From J084 sp964471405 (GTDB lineage: Bacteria > Pseudomonadota > Alphaproteobacteria > Sphingomonadales > Rhodothalassiaceae), in contig CAYYGH010000039.1 in assembly GCA_964471405.1 (NCBI GenBank), forward strand, positions 1 to 29,026: 29,026 bases of DNA, given 5' to 3'. The notes beneath the pieces were generated by a model. It worked only from the letters and a program-made list of their open reading frames with translations. It had not been told where the DNA came from and ran no database searches. Within the stretch, counting starts at the first letter, position 1. The number at the start of each line of letters is the position of its first letter. The position numbers and the translations under genes were made by a program. Positions 14,633-23,593 of the stretch are shown here, piece by piece.

Positions 14633-16969
14633 CTAGAAGCTGGTCCCCACATTGAACTGCAGCTTCTGGGTATCGTCGAACGGCTGTTTCTTCAAGGGGA
14701 AGGCCAGATCGATCCGGAACGGCCCGAACGGCGATTCCCACGACACCCCGATGCCCACTGAGACCCGCGGCTTGAAGGTGTTGCCGACAATGGTCTCTCC
14801 TTCGAAGGTGGCGCTGGAGTCCGCCTTCCATAGGGCGCCCGCATCGACGAAGCCGCTCACCTGCACGCCGAGCTCGCGCGCGGACTCACCCAGCGGGAAG
14901 ATCAACTCGGCCGTGCCCACATATTTGGCCCGGCCACCCAGCGGGGTGTTGAGATCCGTGAGCGTGCCATCATCCTCAACCCGCGCCGCCCGCGGTCCGA
15001 CCCCGGCGATGTCGAAACCGCGCAGTTCCGGACCACCCAGGAAGAAGCGGTCCGACACCCGCACCCGCTGCCCGAGCCCGTCGATGTAGGCGCCATTCGC
15101 ACCCAGATGCGCAATGAAGCCCCAGAAGAGCGGGAAGAAGCCGTCATAATCGATGGTGGTGCGCAGGAAGCGCTTGTCCCCGCCCACACCGGCAAAGTCC
15201 TGGGAAAAGATGGCCCGCTGGCCGCGTGTCGGCCGCAGGGGGTGATTGAGGCTGTCGTAGATCAGGCTGTAGCCGACAAGCGAGGTCAGCGTGGTGCCCT
15301 GACTGTCCAGCAGGAAGCGGGAGGAGAACAGTCCCAGATTCACGTCGTCCTGACGGATGGAGTAGCGCAGGGCCAGGGCGCTGAGCTCACCCAGCGGCAG
15401 GCCGGCCCGCAGACTCGCACCGGTGGATGTGGTGTCGAAATTGGAATTGCGCGTGATCTGGAAATTGGAGCGGAAAAGATCGAACCCGGCCGAGATGTTG
15501 CGCCCCCACAGATAGGGCTCGGTGAAGCTGAGGACGATATTCGTCTGGATGCTGGAGATGGCGAAATTGATCCGCACGTCCTGACCCTTGCCGAGGAAGT
15601 TGCGCTCGGCCAGTTCGAACTGGAATATGAAGTTCTCGAAGCTCGAGAAGGCAGCACCCAGCGACAGCGAGCCGGTCGCCTCTTCCTGGACATTGGCTTC
15701 CAGCACCAGCCGGTCTTCGCGTGAGCCGGGCAGCTGTTCGATCTCCACCTCCCGGAAGAAGCCGAGCCGCTGGATGCGCTGCTTGGAGCGCTCGACCTTG
15801 GAGAGGTTGAAGGCATCCCCCTCCACCAGCCGGAATTCGCGCCGGATCACATAGTCGCGGGTGCGCAGATTGCCCTTGATGTTGATGCGTTCCACATACA
15901 CGCGCGGCGCATTGAAGATCTTGAAGGTGATGTCGATCGTCCGCTCCTTGCGATGGCGCTTCGGGATGGGGCGGATGTTGACGAAGGCATAGCCCAGCAC
16001 GCCCGCGATATTGGTGAGGGCGTCCACCGAATCGGTGATCTTTTTCAGGCTGTAGATCTCGCCTTCATGAACATGCAGAAAACTCTTGAAGACCTCGGGC
16101 TTTATGTCCTTGATTTCACTTTCGATGGCAATCTTGCCGAAGTGGTAGATTTCGCCTTCCTCAACGACATATGTCGTGATGAAATTGTGCCGGTCGGGCG
16201 TGAGTTCGGAAACGGCGGCCACCACGCGGAAATCGGCATAGCCCTTGTTGAAGTAGAAGCGGCGGAGCTGTTCGCGGTCGAAGGCCTGCCGGTCGGGATC
16301 GTAGGTGTCGTTCGAGGTGAACAGCTTCCACCAGCGGGCCTGCTTGGTGGCCAGCTCGTCTCTCAGATCGCTGTCGGAGAAGCGGTGATTGCCGATGAAA
16401 TTGATCTGCCGGATCTTGGACTTCGGTCCTTCGGAAATCTCGAAGATCAGATCCACGCGGTTCTGGGGCAGCTGCACGATCTTGGGTTCCACCACCGCCG
16501 CAAACCGTCCGGAGCGGCGATAGAGATCAAGAATGCGCTGGACATCGGCGCGCACCTTTGCGCGGGTGAAGACGATGCGGGGCTTGAGCTGCACCTCGTC
16601 GCGCAGCTTGTCGTCCTTCATCCGGCGGTTGCCCTCGAAGATGATCCGGTTGATGATGGGATTTTCGGTCACATGCACCACCAGCGTGCCATCGGGCGTG
16701 CGGGTGAAATAGACGTCCGAGAACAGCCCGGTGGCGATCAGCCTTTTCAGGCTCTGGTCAAGCCGCTTGGGATCGAAGGGATCGCCCGGCCGGACCACCA
16801 TGTAGGACACCACGGTCTCCGGCTCGATCCGCTGATTTCCCGTAACCGCGATGCCGGTAATGCGATCTGCGGTCTGTGCGGCTCCGCCATCAGGCATGCC
16901 GCCTACAAGGAGGGCGACCAATACGGCCACCAGCCACAGCGCTCCTGACCATCCGGCACCCCGCGTCAT
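14633..16969 (-). CDS. bamA: Outer-membrane protein assembly factor BamA
   Basis: 778 aa. Signal peptide 1-31 (LWLVAVLVALLVGG…GGAA^Q). Five POTRA domains cover about 36-435, beginning ITGIAVTGNQRIEPETVVSYM and including RIIFEGNRRMKD, QINFIGNHRFSD and ERINIKGNLRTRD. The Omp85 barrel follows, with the conserved loop motif LRGFDIAGVGPR and a terminal Phe (FNVGTSF), the signal BamA substrates also carry. It inserts beta-barrel proteins into the outer membrane. Start at 16969 is supported by GAAGGA 7 nt upstream; an in-frame GTG six codons earlier is the alternative. Operon context is rseP upstream (90 bp) and skp downstream. Confidence 0.98.
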   Translation of the reverse strand: MTRGAGWSGALWLVAVLVALLVGGMPDGGAAQTADRITGIAVTGNQRIEPETVVSYMVVRPGDPFDPKRLDQSLKRLIATGLFSDVYFTRTPDGTLVVHVTENPIINRIIFEGNRRMKDDKLRDEVQLKPRIVFTRAKVRADVQRILDLYRRSGRFAAVVEPKIVQLPQNRVDLIFEISEGPKSKIRQINFIGNHRFSDSDLRDELATKQARWWKLFTSNDTYDPDRQAFDREQLRRFYFNKGYADFRVVAAVSELTPDRHNFITTYVVEEGEIYHFGKIAIESEIKDIKPEVFKSFLHVHEGEIYSLKKITDSVDALTNIAGVLGYAFVNIRPIPKRHRKERTIDITFKIFNAPRVYVERINIKGNLRTRDYVIRREFRLVEGDAFNLSKVERSKQRIQRLGFFREVEIEQLPGSREDRLVLEANVQEEATGSLSLGAAFSSFENFIFQFELAERNFLGKGQDVRINFAISSIQTNIVLSFTEPYLWGRNISAGFDLFRSNFQITRNSNFDTTSTGASLRAGLPLGELSALALRYSIRQDDVNLGLFSSRFLLDSQGTTLTSLVGYSLIYDSLNHPLRPTRGQRAIFSQDFAGVGGDKRFLRTTIDYDGFFPLFWGFIAHLGANGAYIDGLGQRVRVSDRFFLGGPELRGFDIAGVGPRAARVEDDGTLTDLNTPLGGRAKYVGTAELIFPLGESARELGVQVSGFVDAGALWKADSSATFEGETIVGNTFKPRVSVGIGVSWESPFGPFRIDLAFPLKKQPFDDTQKLQFNVGTSF

Positions 16970-17059
16970 TCGCGATCCTTCACGCACGCTTCATCCCTAT
17001 CGGTCGCCACCGGCATCTGCTGGCGGACCATTCGCCGCCTCCCGCACCGGAGGCGACCG

Positions 17060-18172
17060 TTACAACGTCCTGAGATCGTTCCAGGTCACGAGCAGCACGA
17101 GCGCAAGCAGCAGACCCAGACCGACAAGCGAACTCCATTCCTGAACCCGCGGCGGCACCGGCGAACCGCGCACCGCCTCGATCGCATAGAAGAAAAGATG
17201 GCCGCCGTCGAGCATCGGAATGGGAAACAGGTTGACGAGGCCGAGATTGACCGAAATCAGGGCGAGAAAGGAGATGAAGGAAACCAGGCCGAGGCTTGCC
17301 TGCTCGCCGGAAACCTTCGCGATCTTCACCGGCCCGCCCAGATCGTCCAGGCTGCGCACGCCCATGATCACCTGCCCGACGACGGTGAGCATCATGCGCA
17401 TCATCTCGACCGTCTCGGAGACCGCCGCGCCGACCGCCTGGAGCGGCCCGAGACGCCGGATCTCCGTCGGCCGGGCAGGCAGCATCACGCCCAGTCGCCC
17501 CGTCTCGTAGCGGTTGCCGAAGCGATCTTCGAGCACGACGCGCGCAAGCGTCACCTCGCGGCTGAGCCGCCGGCCATCCCGCTCCACGGTCAGCGAGACC
17601 TTCTGTCCCGGATACAGCCCCACAAGGCGGATGAGATCGGTGGCGTCCCGGATGTCATGGCCGGCCAGAGCGACGATCCGGTCACCCGGCTGCAGGCCGG
17701 CGGCCTGGGCGGGGCTGCCTTCCTGAACGTCCACCACCACCGGAGGCCGCACCGCCTGGCCGTAGATCGCAAACAGGCCGGCATAGATGAGAATCGCAAA
17801 CAGGATGTTCACGATCGGCCCCGCCGCCACGATCAGGGCGCGCTGGTAGAGAGGTTTGAGATGAAAGGCCGCCGCGCGCTCCTCTGCCGTCATGCGGGCA
17901 AGCTGCGCCCGATCGGCGCTGGAGGCCGCATCCGCATCGCCAAAGAATCGCACATAGCCGCCAAGCGGAATCAGGCTCACCCGCCAGCGCGTGCCATGGC
18001 GGTCGTTCCAGCCGACAAGTTCGGGGCCGAAGCCGATCGAGAACACCTCGACCCGCACGCCGAACCGCCGCGCCACGAGATAATGCCCCATCTCATGAAC
18101 GAAGACGAGGATCGTAATCGCCACGGCAAAGCTGATCAGCGTCGTCAGCAGACCGGGAGAAGCCAACTCCAT
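17060..18172 (-). CDS. rseP: RseP-family site-2 zinc metalloprotease
   Basis: 370 aa inner-membrane protein. The zinc-binding HEMGH is at 26-30 in the first membrane helix. There is one PDZ domain at about 125-205 (PPVVVDVQEGSPAQAAGLQPGDRI); E. coli RseP has two, and single-PDZ forms are normal in alphaproteobacteria. The third metal ligand lies in NLFPIPMLDGGHL near residue 320. The enzyme cuts membrane-embedded substrates such as anti-sigma factors and signal-peptide remnants. It starts 22 bp after dxr, with GAGGAG about 10 nt before the ATG, so it is co-transcribed with dxr and bamA. Confidence 0.97.
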   Translation of the reverse strand: MELASPGLLTTLISFAVAITILVFVHEMGHYLVARRFGVRVEVFSIGFGPELVGWNDRHGTRWRVSLIPLGGYVRFFGDADAASSADRAQLARMTAEERAAAFHLKPLYQRALIVAAGPIVNILFAILIYAGLFAIYGQAVRPPVVVDVQEGSPAQAAGLQPGDRIVALAGHDIRDATDLIRLVGLYPGQKVSLTVERDGRRLSREVTLARVVLEDRFGNRYETGRLGVMLPARPTEIRRLGPLQAVGAAVSETVEMMRMMLTVVGQVIMGVRSLDDLGGPVKIAKVSGEQASLGLVSFISFLALISVNLGLVNLFPIPMLDGGHLFFYAIEAVRGSPVPPRVQEWSSLVGLGLLLALVLLVTWNDLRTL

Positions 18173-18194
18173 GCTTCGCGCTCCTCGCTATCCT

Positions 18195-19382
18195 TCACAC
18201 ATGCGCCTGCAGTTTCTCGGTCACCAGTCGGCGGGCTTCGGCATCAACGGCAATCACCTCCTCCAACGAGCGGACGGGACCATGGGGAAAGCTTGCAAGT
18301 GCCTCCTCCACCAGATCCGTGATCTCCAGAAAGCCGATCCGGCGATCCAGAAACGCCGCCACGGCCACCTCATTGGCCGCATTGAGCACGATGGGTGCGC
18401 TATCGCCGGCCTCCAGCGCCTCGCGCGCCAATCGCAGCGCCGGGAACCGCTCCTCATCGGGCGCCTCGAAATCGAGCCGTCCCAATTGGGCGAAATCAAG
18501 GCGCGTGACCGGTGCGGGCATGCGGTCGGGCCAGGCGAGGGCATAGGCGATCGGCGTGCACATGTCGGGGGTGCCGAGCTGGGCCAGAACCGAACCGTCA
18601 CAATATTCAACCATCGAATGGATGACGGACTGGGGATGCACCACGATCTCGATCTGGTCGGTGCGCACGGGAAAGAGATGAAAGGCTTCGATTCGTTCAA
18701 GGCCCTTGTTCATCATCGTCGCCGAGTCGATGGAGATCTTCGCGCCCATCGACCAGTTGGGATGACGCACCGCCTCCTCGGGCGTGATGTCCCGCAGGCT
18801 TGCGCGATCGCGGGTCCGAAACGGGCCGCCGGATGCCGTCAGGATGATCCGCTGGACGCGCTCCGGGCGGGCAAAGTCGAAGACCTGGAAGATGGCGTTG
18901 TGTTCGCTGTCCACCGGCAGCAGGGTTGCGCCGTGACGCCGGACGGCCTCCATGACGATGGAGCCGGCACACACGAGCGTTTCCTTGTTGGCGAGCCCTA
19001 TGACCGCCCCGCGTTCGATTGCGGCCAATGTCGGCTTCAGGCCGGCCGCACCGACGATCGCCCCCATTACGAAATCCGCCTCACGCTGCGCCGCTTCGAC
19101 CACCGCCCCGGGCCCGCCGGCAACGATGATCCCGGGATCGATCTCGGCGATTCGCGAACGTGCCTCATCTGCACGGCGGGCATCCGCCACGGCCACGAAC
19201 CGCGGCCGGAAACGGGCCACCTGTTCCACCAGACGATCCAGATTGCGATTGGCCGTGAGCGCCTCGACGGCAAAACGGTCCGGTGCGGCCGCGATCAGCT
19301 TCAAGGTGCTGGTGCCGACACTGCCGGTCGAGCCCAGAATGGTCACCCGTTTCGGCAATTCGGCCGTGTCGAGATCCCGCAT
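18195..19382 (-). CDS. dxr: 1-deoxy-D-xylulose 5-phosphate reductoisomerase
   Basis: 395 aa. NADPH-binding GSTGSVG at 17-23. Catalytic and metal-site blocks: VDSEHNAIFQ, LTASGGPFR, HPNWSMGAKISIDSATMMNKG and HPQSVIHSMVEY. It converts DXP to MEP, the committed step of the non-mevalonate isoprenoid pathway. That pathway supplies the farnesyl-PP used by the UppS encoded two genes upstream. Full length, with GGAGGAGAG upstream of the ATG. Confidence 0.98.
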   Translation of the reverse strand: MRDLDTAELPKRVTILGSTGSVGTSTLKLIAAAPDRFAVEALTANRNLDRLVEQVARFRPRFVAVADARRADEARSRIAEIDPGIIVAGGPGAVVEAAQREADFVMGAIVGAAGLKPTLAAIERGAVIGLANKETLVCAGSIVMEAVRRHGATLLPVDSEHNAIFQVFDFARPERVQRIILTASGGPFRTRDRASLRDITPEEAVRHPNWSMGAKISIDSATMMNKGLERIEAFHLFPVRTDQIEIVVHPQSVIHSMVEYCDGSVLAQLGTPDMCTPIAYALAWPDRMPAPVTRLDFAQLGRLDFEAPDEERFPALRLAREALEAGDSAPIVLNAANEVAVAAFLDRRIGFLEITDLVEEALASFPHGPVRSLEEVIAVDAEARRLVTEKLQAHV

Positions 19383-19442
19383 CTTTCTGTTCTCTCCTCC
19401 AAGGCGCCCGGTCAGCCGGATATGCGGGGTTTCCTGCCCTTC

Positions 19443-20237
19443 TCACCCCATGAAGGTCAAGCCCATGGCAAGCAGGGGGGCAGCCAGCAGCAGACCGTCA
19501 ATGCGATCAAGAAGGCCACCATGTCCCGGTATCAGCCGACTGGAATCCTTGACCGCGAAATGTCTTTTGAGCGCACTCTCGAACAGATCGCCGAGCTGGG
19601 CGGCAACAGCGAGCCCGGCCGCCGCCAGCGCATGCCCTGCATGAGCGGTATCGAACAGCACCGGCGCAAGAAGCCATCCGATGGCGGCAGCTCCGATCAC
19701 GCCGCCGATCAGCCCCGACCAGGTCTTGCCCGGGCTGATCCGGGGTGCAAGCCGTGGCCCGCCAAAGGCCCGGCCGACGAAATAGGCGGCGATGTCCGTG
19801 GCCCAGACGACGGCCAGCAGCCAGAAGACCCATGCAAGCCCCTGCTCCTGACCGCGCAGCCAGACGGCGCTGCCCAGTCCCAGCCAGATCCAGGCAAACC
19901 CGGCACATCCCCAGGCGACCCGGACCAGCCGCCACAGCCTGGCCAGGATCCCGAGTGCGAGCGGAGGGGCCAGCACGAAGGTGATCAGCTCCGGATAGCT
20001 CCGCTCGGCTCCCGACACCCACAGCGCAAAGGCCATCAGGCCGGTGAATGCGGCCATGAGGAGGCGGCGCCCCTTCTCAAGCCGCAGCAGGCCGCCGAAT
20101 TCCCAGCCTGCCACGGCGGCCGCGGCGGCAACGAGCAGCAGGAACCATATCCCTCCCAGCCAGACGGCGGCAATCACCGGCGGCAGCAGAACGAGTGCCG
20201 AAAGAATGCGTGCGCGCAGCTCCGCGAATCGTGCCAT
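19443..20237 (-). CDS. cdsA: Phosphatidate cytidylyltransferase (CDP-diglyceride synthase)
   Basis: 264 aa, about eight membrane helices. The C-terminal family signature is intact: GDLFESALKRHFAVKDSS, then IPGHGGLLDRIDGLL. SPGKTWSGLIGGVIGA precedes it. The enzyme activates phosphatidic acid with CTP in the inner membrane for phospholipid synthesis. ATG at 20237 was chosen because MARFAELRARILSALVL is a normal N-terminus for the family. The nearest GGAGG lies 14 nt upstream, so initiation may be weak or coupled to uppS, which ends 40 bp earlier. Confidence 0.96.
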   Translation of the reverse strand: MARFAELRARILSALVLLPPVIAAVWLGGIWFLLLVAAAAAVAGWEFGGLLRLEKGRRLLMAAFTGLMAFALWVSGAERSYPELITFVLAPPLALGILARLWRLVRVAWGCAGFAWIWLGLGSAVWLRGQEQGLAWVFWLLAVVWATDIAAYFVGRAFGGPRLAPRISPGKTWSGLIGGVIGAAAIGWLLAPVLFDTAHAGHALAAAGLAVAAQLGDLFESALKRHFAVKDSSRLIPGHGGLLDRIDGLLLAAPLLAMGLTFMG

Positions 20238-20277
20238 CGCCGTTATGCCGTCCTCCCCATGCCCGGCTCCGCCCCGT

Positions 20278-21024
20278 TCAGCGGCCGCCAAAGCGGCGCT
20301 CGCGTCGGGCATATTCTGCCACGGCGGCCCGGAAACTGTCTTCCGTAAAATCCGGCCAGAGAATGTCGAGAAACAGCAGCTCCGCATAGGCCGCCTGCCA
20401 GAGCAGGAAATTCGACAGGCGCTGTTCGCCGGAGGTGCGGATGACGAGATCGGGATCCGGCAGATCCGGCAGGGAAAGGGCGGCGGCGAAACGCTCCTCC
20501 GTAATCTCCTCCGGCATCAGCCTGCCCTGTGCAACCGCCTCGGCCAGTTTGCGGGCGGCTGTGACGATCTCCCGCCGGGCACCGTAGTTGATCGCAAGCA
20601 CGAGATTGAGGCCGGTATTGGCGGCCGTCAGCCTGCACGCCTCCTCCATGAGCGCCCGGATGTCCGCACCGAGGCCGTCATGCTCGCCGATGAAGCGGAT
20701 GCGCACATTCTGCTGGTGCAGAGCCCGCATCTCGCGGCGCAGATACAGCCGCAGCAGCCCCATCAGGTCCCGCACCTCATCAGCAGGACGCTTCCAGTTT
20801 TCGGAGGAGAAGGCGTAAAGGGTGAGCGCCTCGACACCCAGCTCGGCGGCTGCTCTCACCGCTCCCCGCACCGCCTCGGCACCGGCGCGATGGCCGGCCG
20901 CACGCGGCAGCCCCCGACGTCGGGCCCAGCGGCCATTGCCGTCCATGATGATCGCAACATGGCGGGGAACATCGCCTCCCGGACCACCCGGCTGCGCTGC
21001 CGCACTCGTCTCCGCACCCGACAT
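20278..21024 (-). CDS. uppS: Undecaprenyl diphosphate synthase (cis-prenyltransferase)
   Basis: 248 aa. The catalytic start block HVAIIMDGNGRWARRRG is present, followed by SSENWKRP, and then DLVIRTSGEQRLSNFLLWQ. All are diagnostic of cis-prenyltransferases. It builds the C55 lipid carrier for peptidoglycan and surface glycans. The ATG at 21024 overlaps the frr stop by one base (TGATG), so it is translationally coupled; an in-frame TTG just before it is less likely. Confidence 0.98.
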   Translation of the reverse strand: MSGAETSAAAQPGGPGGDVPRHVAIIMDGNGRWARRRGLPRAAGHRAGAEAVRGAVRAAAELGVEALTLYAFSSENWKRPADEVRDLMGLLRLYLRREMRALHQQNVRIRFIGEHDGLGADIRALMEEACRLTAANTGLNLVLAINYGARREIVTAARKLAEAVAQGRLMPEEITEERFAAALSLPDLPDPDLVIRTSGEQRLSNFLLWQAAYAELLFLDILWPDFTEDSFRAAVAEYARRERRFGGR

Positions 21025-21581
21025 CAAACCTGCATGATTTCTTCTTCTTTGGCCTTGAGCGCCGCATCGATCTCGGCGATCCAGTGATCGGTCATCTTCT
21101 GGACCTCGTCCATCAGGCGCCGGGCCTCGTCTTCGCTCATGTGCTCTTCGCGTTCCATCCGCCGGATGTGCTCGATCGCGTCACGCCGCACATTGCGCAC
21201 CGCCACCCGGGCGGTTTCGGCATACTTGGCCGCAATCTTGGTCATTTCGCGGCGGCGCTCCTCGTTGAGCGGCGGAATGGGAATGCGCAGCAGATTGCCT
21301 TCAACGATGGGGTTGAGGCCGAGCCCCGCATTGCGAATCGCCTTGTCCACGGCGGCGACATTGCTCTTGTCCCATACCTGGACCGAGAGCATGCGCGGCT
21401 CCGGCACCCCGATCGTCGCCAGCTGATTGAGCGGCATCTGCGTTCCGTAGACCTCGACGACCACAGGCTCCAGCAGAGCCGGATTGGCCCGTCCGGTTCG
21501 CAGTCCCGCAAACTCGTGCTTGAGCGTCTCAAGCGCCCCCTTCATGCGGCGCTCAACATCCTTCCTGTCATAACCGCTCAT
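21024..21581 (-). CDS. frr: Ribosome recycling factor
   Basis: 185 aa, exactly the usual RRF length from the ATG at 21581, which has GGGAGGG upstream inside the end of pyrH. Family blocks: LKHEFAGLRTGRANPALLEPV, then LRIPIPPLNEERRREMTK, and NVRRDAIEHIRR. With EF-G it splits the post-termination ribosome. It begins 2 nt after the pyrH stop codon, an arrangement kept across many bacteria. Confidence 0.98.
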   Translation of the reverse strand: MSGYDRKDVERRMKGALETLKHEFAGLRTGRANPALLEPVVVEVYGTQMPLNQLATIGVPEPRMLSVQVWDKSNVAAVDKAIRNAGLGLNPIVEGNLLRIPIPPLNEERRREMTKIAAKYAETARVAVRNVRRDAIEHIRRMEREEHMSEDEARRLMDEVQKMTDHWIAEIDAALKAKEEEIMQV

Positions 21582-21583
21582 GC

Positions 21584-22339
21584 TCACCCTCCCGCTGCCA
21601 TTTCCCGGCATTCATCCGATGCCTCGTCGGAAATCAGGGTGGCGCGTCCTCTTCCGGCGAGAACGGCCGGCAGGGCACCCTTTTCACGGATGGAAAAGAC
21701 GAGGATCGGAATGCGATTTTCCCGACAAAGGGATATGGCGGAGGCGTCCATGACCTTCAGATCCGCCCGCAGCACTTCCATGTAGGAAAGCCGGTCGAAA
21801 CGGCGGGCATCGGGATCGATCTTGGGGTCGGCGGAATAGACGCCGTCCACCTGCGTCGCCTTTACCAGCACGTCACAGCCCATCTCGGCCGCCCGCAGGG
21901 CCGCCGCCGTGTCCGTGGTAAAGAAGGGATTGCCGGTACCGGCCGCAAAAATCACCACCCGCCCCTTTTCCATGTGGCGAATGGCGCGGCGGCGGATGTA
22001 GGGCTCACAGATCTGCGACATCGGAATCGCGCTTTGGACGCGCGTATGGATGCCCGTGCGCTCCAGAGCGCTCTGGATCGCAAGGGCATTCATGACGGTC
22101 GCCAGCATGCCCATGTAGTCCGCCGAGGCGCGGTCCAGCCCCGATTCGGCGGCCTTCATGCCCCGAAAGATGTTGCCGCCACCCACCACCAGACACAGCT
22201 CGATGCCAAGCTTGAGCGCCTGGGCAATCTCTTCGGCGATCCGCTGCAGGGTATCGGGATCGATGCCATAGCCCTTGTCTCCCATCAGCGCTTCGCCGGA
22301 GAGTTTGAGCAGGACACGTCGATAGGCCGGATCGCTCAT
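21584..22339 (-). CDS. pyrH: UMP kinase
   Basis: 251 aa from the ATG at 22339. Amino-acid-kinase fold motifs: VLLKLSGEALMG, VVGGGNIFRG, and the UMP/GTP-site block SADYMGMLATVMNALA. GTGNPFFTTDTAAALRA is near the middle. It phosphorylates UMP to UDP. The start has no good ribosome-binding site of its own, and an in-frame GTG at 22375 is no better. A short ORF with a good ribosome-binding site ends 5 nt upstream (see 22345-22401), so PyrH may be translated by coupling. Confidence 0.97.
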   Translation of the reverse strand: MSDPAYRRVLLKLSGEALMGDKGYGIDPDTLQRIAEEIAQALKLGIELCLVVGGGNIFRGMKAAESGLDRASADYMGMLATVMNALAIQSALERTGIHTRVQSAIPMSQICEPYIRRRAIRHMEKGRVVIFAAGTGNPFFTTDTAAALRAAEMGCDVLVKATQVDGVYSADPKIDPDARRFDRLSYMEVLRADLKVMDASAISLCRENRIPILVFSIREKGALPAVLAGRGRATLISDEASDECREMAAGG

Positions 22340-22344
22340 CGCCC

Positions 22345-22401
22345 TTACCACCCGATCCTCGCTTGCCGCCGCCACGCCGGCGCCCGCAGCCGATGCGCCA
22401 T
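22345..22401 (-). CDS. Candidate 18-codon leader ORF upstream of pyrH
   Basis: Minus strand ATG at 22401, with GAAAGGA placed 7 nt upstream, opens 18 codons (MAHRLRAPAWRRQARIGW) and ends with TAA five nt before the pyrH ATG. It is in a different frame from pyrH. The peptide is Arg/Trp-rich and I know no homologue. Spacing suits termination-reinitiation coupling. It could also be chance, or a sequencing frameshift at the pyrH N-terminus. Confidence 0.4.
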   Translation of the reverse strand: MAHRLRAPAWRRQARIGW

Positions 22402-22544
22402 TTCCCGGTCCTTTCTGTCAGCGATGGACCGGCCCGTCAACCGACAGGCATTCCCGCGCATGCCGGCGCAGACGGCCGGACGTTCCCTCTCGGCGGGCCG
22501 GGCCTTCTGAGGAGAGACCGGCAGGAGTGCCGCGCAAGCCGCGT

Positions 22545-23474
22545 TCAGGAAAGGCCGGCCGCAGCCGCAACCTCGGCGGCGAAGTCGCCCTGCTCCTTCT
22601 CGATGCCCTCGCCAAGCTGGAAGCGCAGGAAGCCCGCGATCCGGATGGGCTGGCCGAGATCCTTCTCCGCCGCCTTGATCACCTCGCGCACACGCTTTTC
22701 ACCGTCCACGACCGAGACCTGCTCAAGCAGCACGACCTCCTGGTAGAACTTGCGCATGCGCCCTTCGACCATCTTCTCGATGATGTGCTCCGGCTTGCCC
22801 GAGGCCCGCGCCTGCTCGATGAGCACATTGCGCTCGCGTTCGATGACGGCCGGATCCAGCCCCTCGGCATCCACCGCCTGAGGCGCCATCGCGGCCACAT
22901 GCATGGCCAGATGCTTGGCCAGAGCCTGGAGCTTTTCCGCATCCCCTGCGCTCTCCAGGGCCACCAGCACGCCGATCTTGCCCAGGCCCGGCGCCACCGC
23001 ACCATGGACATAGGCGCCGACGATCCCCGGCTCGACCTCCAGATAGCCGGCCCGGCGCAGCACCATGTTCTCGCCGATGGTCGCGATCAGATGGGTCAGC
23101 TCGTCGGCGACGCTGCGTCCCGTGCCGGGAAAGGCCGCAGCCTTGAGCGCCTCAAGATCACCCCTGGCTTCAAGCGCGAGCTGCGCCACCTCCCGCACGA
23201 AGCCCTGGAACTGCTCGTTGCGCGCAACGAAGTCCGTTTCCGCATTGACCTCCACCAGAGCACCGCGGTTGCCGTCCACGACGGCCGCCACCAGACCTTC
23301 GGCCGCAGTGCGACCGGACTTCTTGGCCGCCGCCGACAGGCCCTTCTTGCGCAGCCAGTCAACCGCCGCTTCCATGTCGCCGCCGGTCTCGGTCAGCGCC
23401 TTCTTGCAGTCCATCATGCCTGCGCCCGTCTTCTCGCGCAGAGCCTTGACCATCGCAGCCGTGATGTTCGCCAT
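22545..23474 (-). CDS. tsf: Elongation factor Ts
   Basis: 309 aa. The N-terminal UBA-like domain has VKALREKTGAGMMDCKKAL (about 9-27). The EF-Tu-contact motif TDFVARNEQF is in the core. It exchanges GDP for GTP on EF-Tu. The ATG at 23474 has GAGGGAG upstream. It lies 119 bp after rpsB in the universal rpsB-tsf order. The following 205-bp gap before pyrH holds only the candidate leader ORF. Confidence 0.98.
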   Translation of the reverse strand: MANITAAMVKALREKTGAGMMDCKKALTETGGDMEAAVDWLRKKGLSAAAKKSGRTAAEGLVAAVVDGNRGALVEVNAETDFVARNEQFQGFVREVAQLALEARGDLEALKAAAFPGTGRSVADELTHLIATIGENMVLRRAGYLEVEPGIVGAYVHGAVAPGLGKIGVLVALESAGDAEKLQALAKHLAMHVAAMAPQAVDAEGLDPAVIERERNVLIEQARASGKPEHIIEKMVEGRMRKFYQEVVLLEQVSVVDGEKRVREVIKAAEKDLGQPIRIAGFLRFQLGEGIEKEQGDFAAEVAAAAGLS

Positions 23475-23593
23475 CTCCTGTCTCCCTCGCATTCCATGCA
23501 GAGCGCATCGGCTCCCGCCGCCACCGGCCATGGTATCGACCGGGCCGCACGCCCGTCTCGCCGCGCCACCGGCATGGCGGCGCAGAAAGTCCT

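Noticed and set aside
18171..20348. A 725-codon plus-strand ORF opposite dxr and cdsA
   Set aside because: It spans two well-identified minus-strand genes and their spacer. Composition is typical of an antisense shadow in GC-rich DNA.
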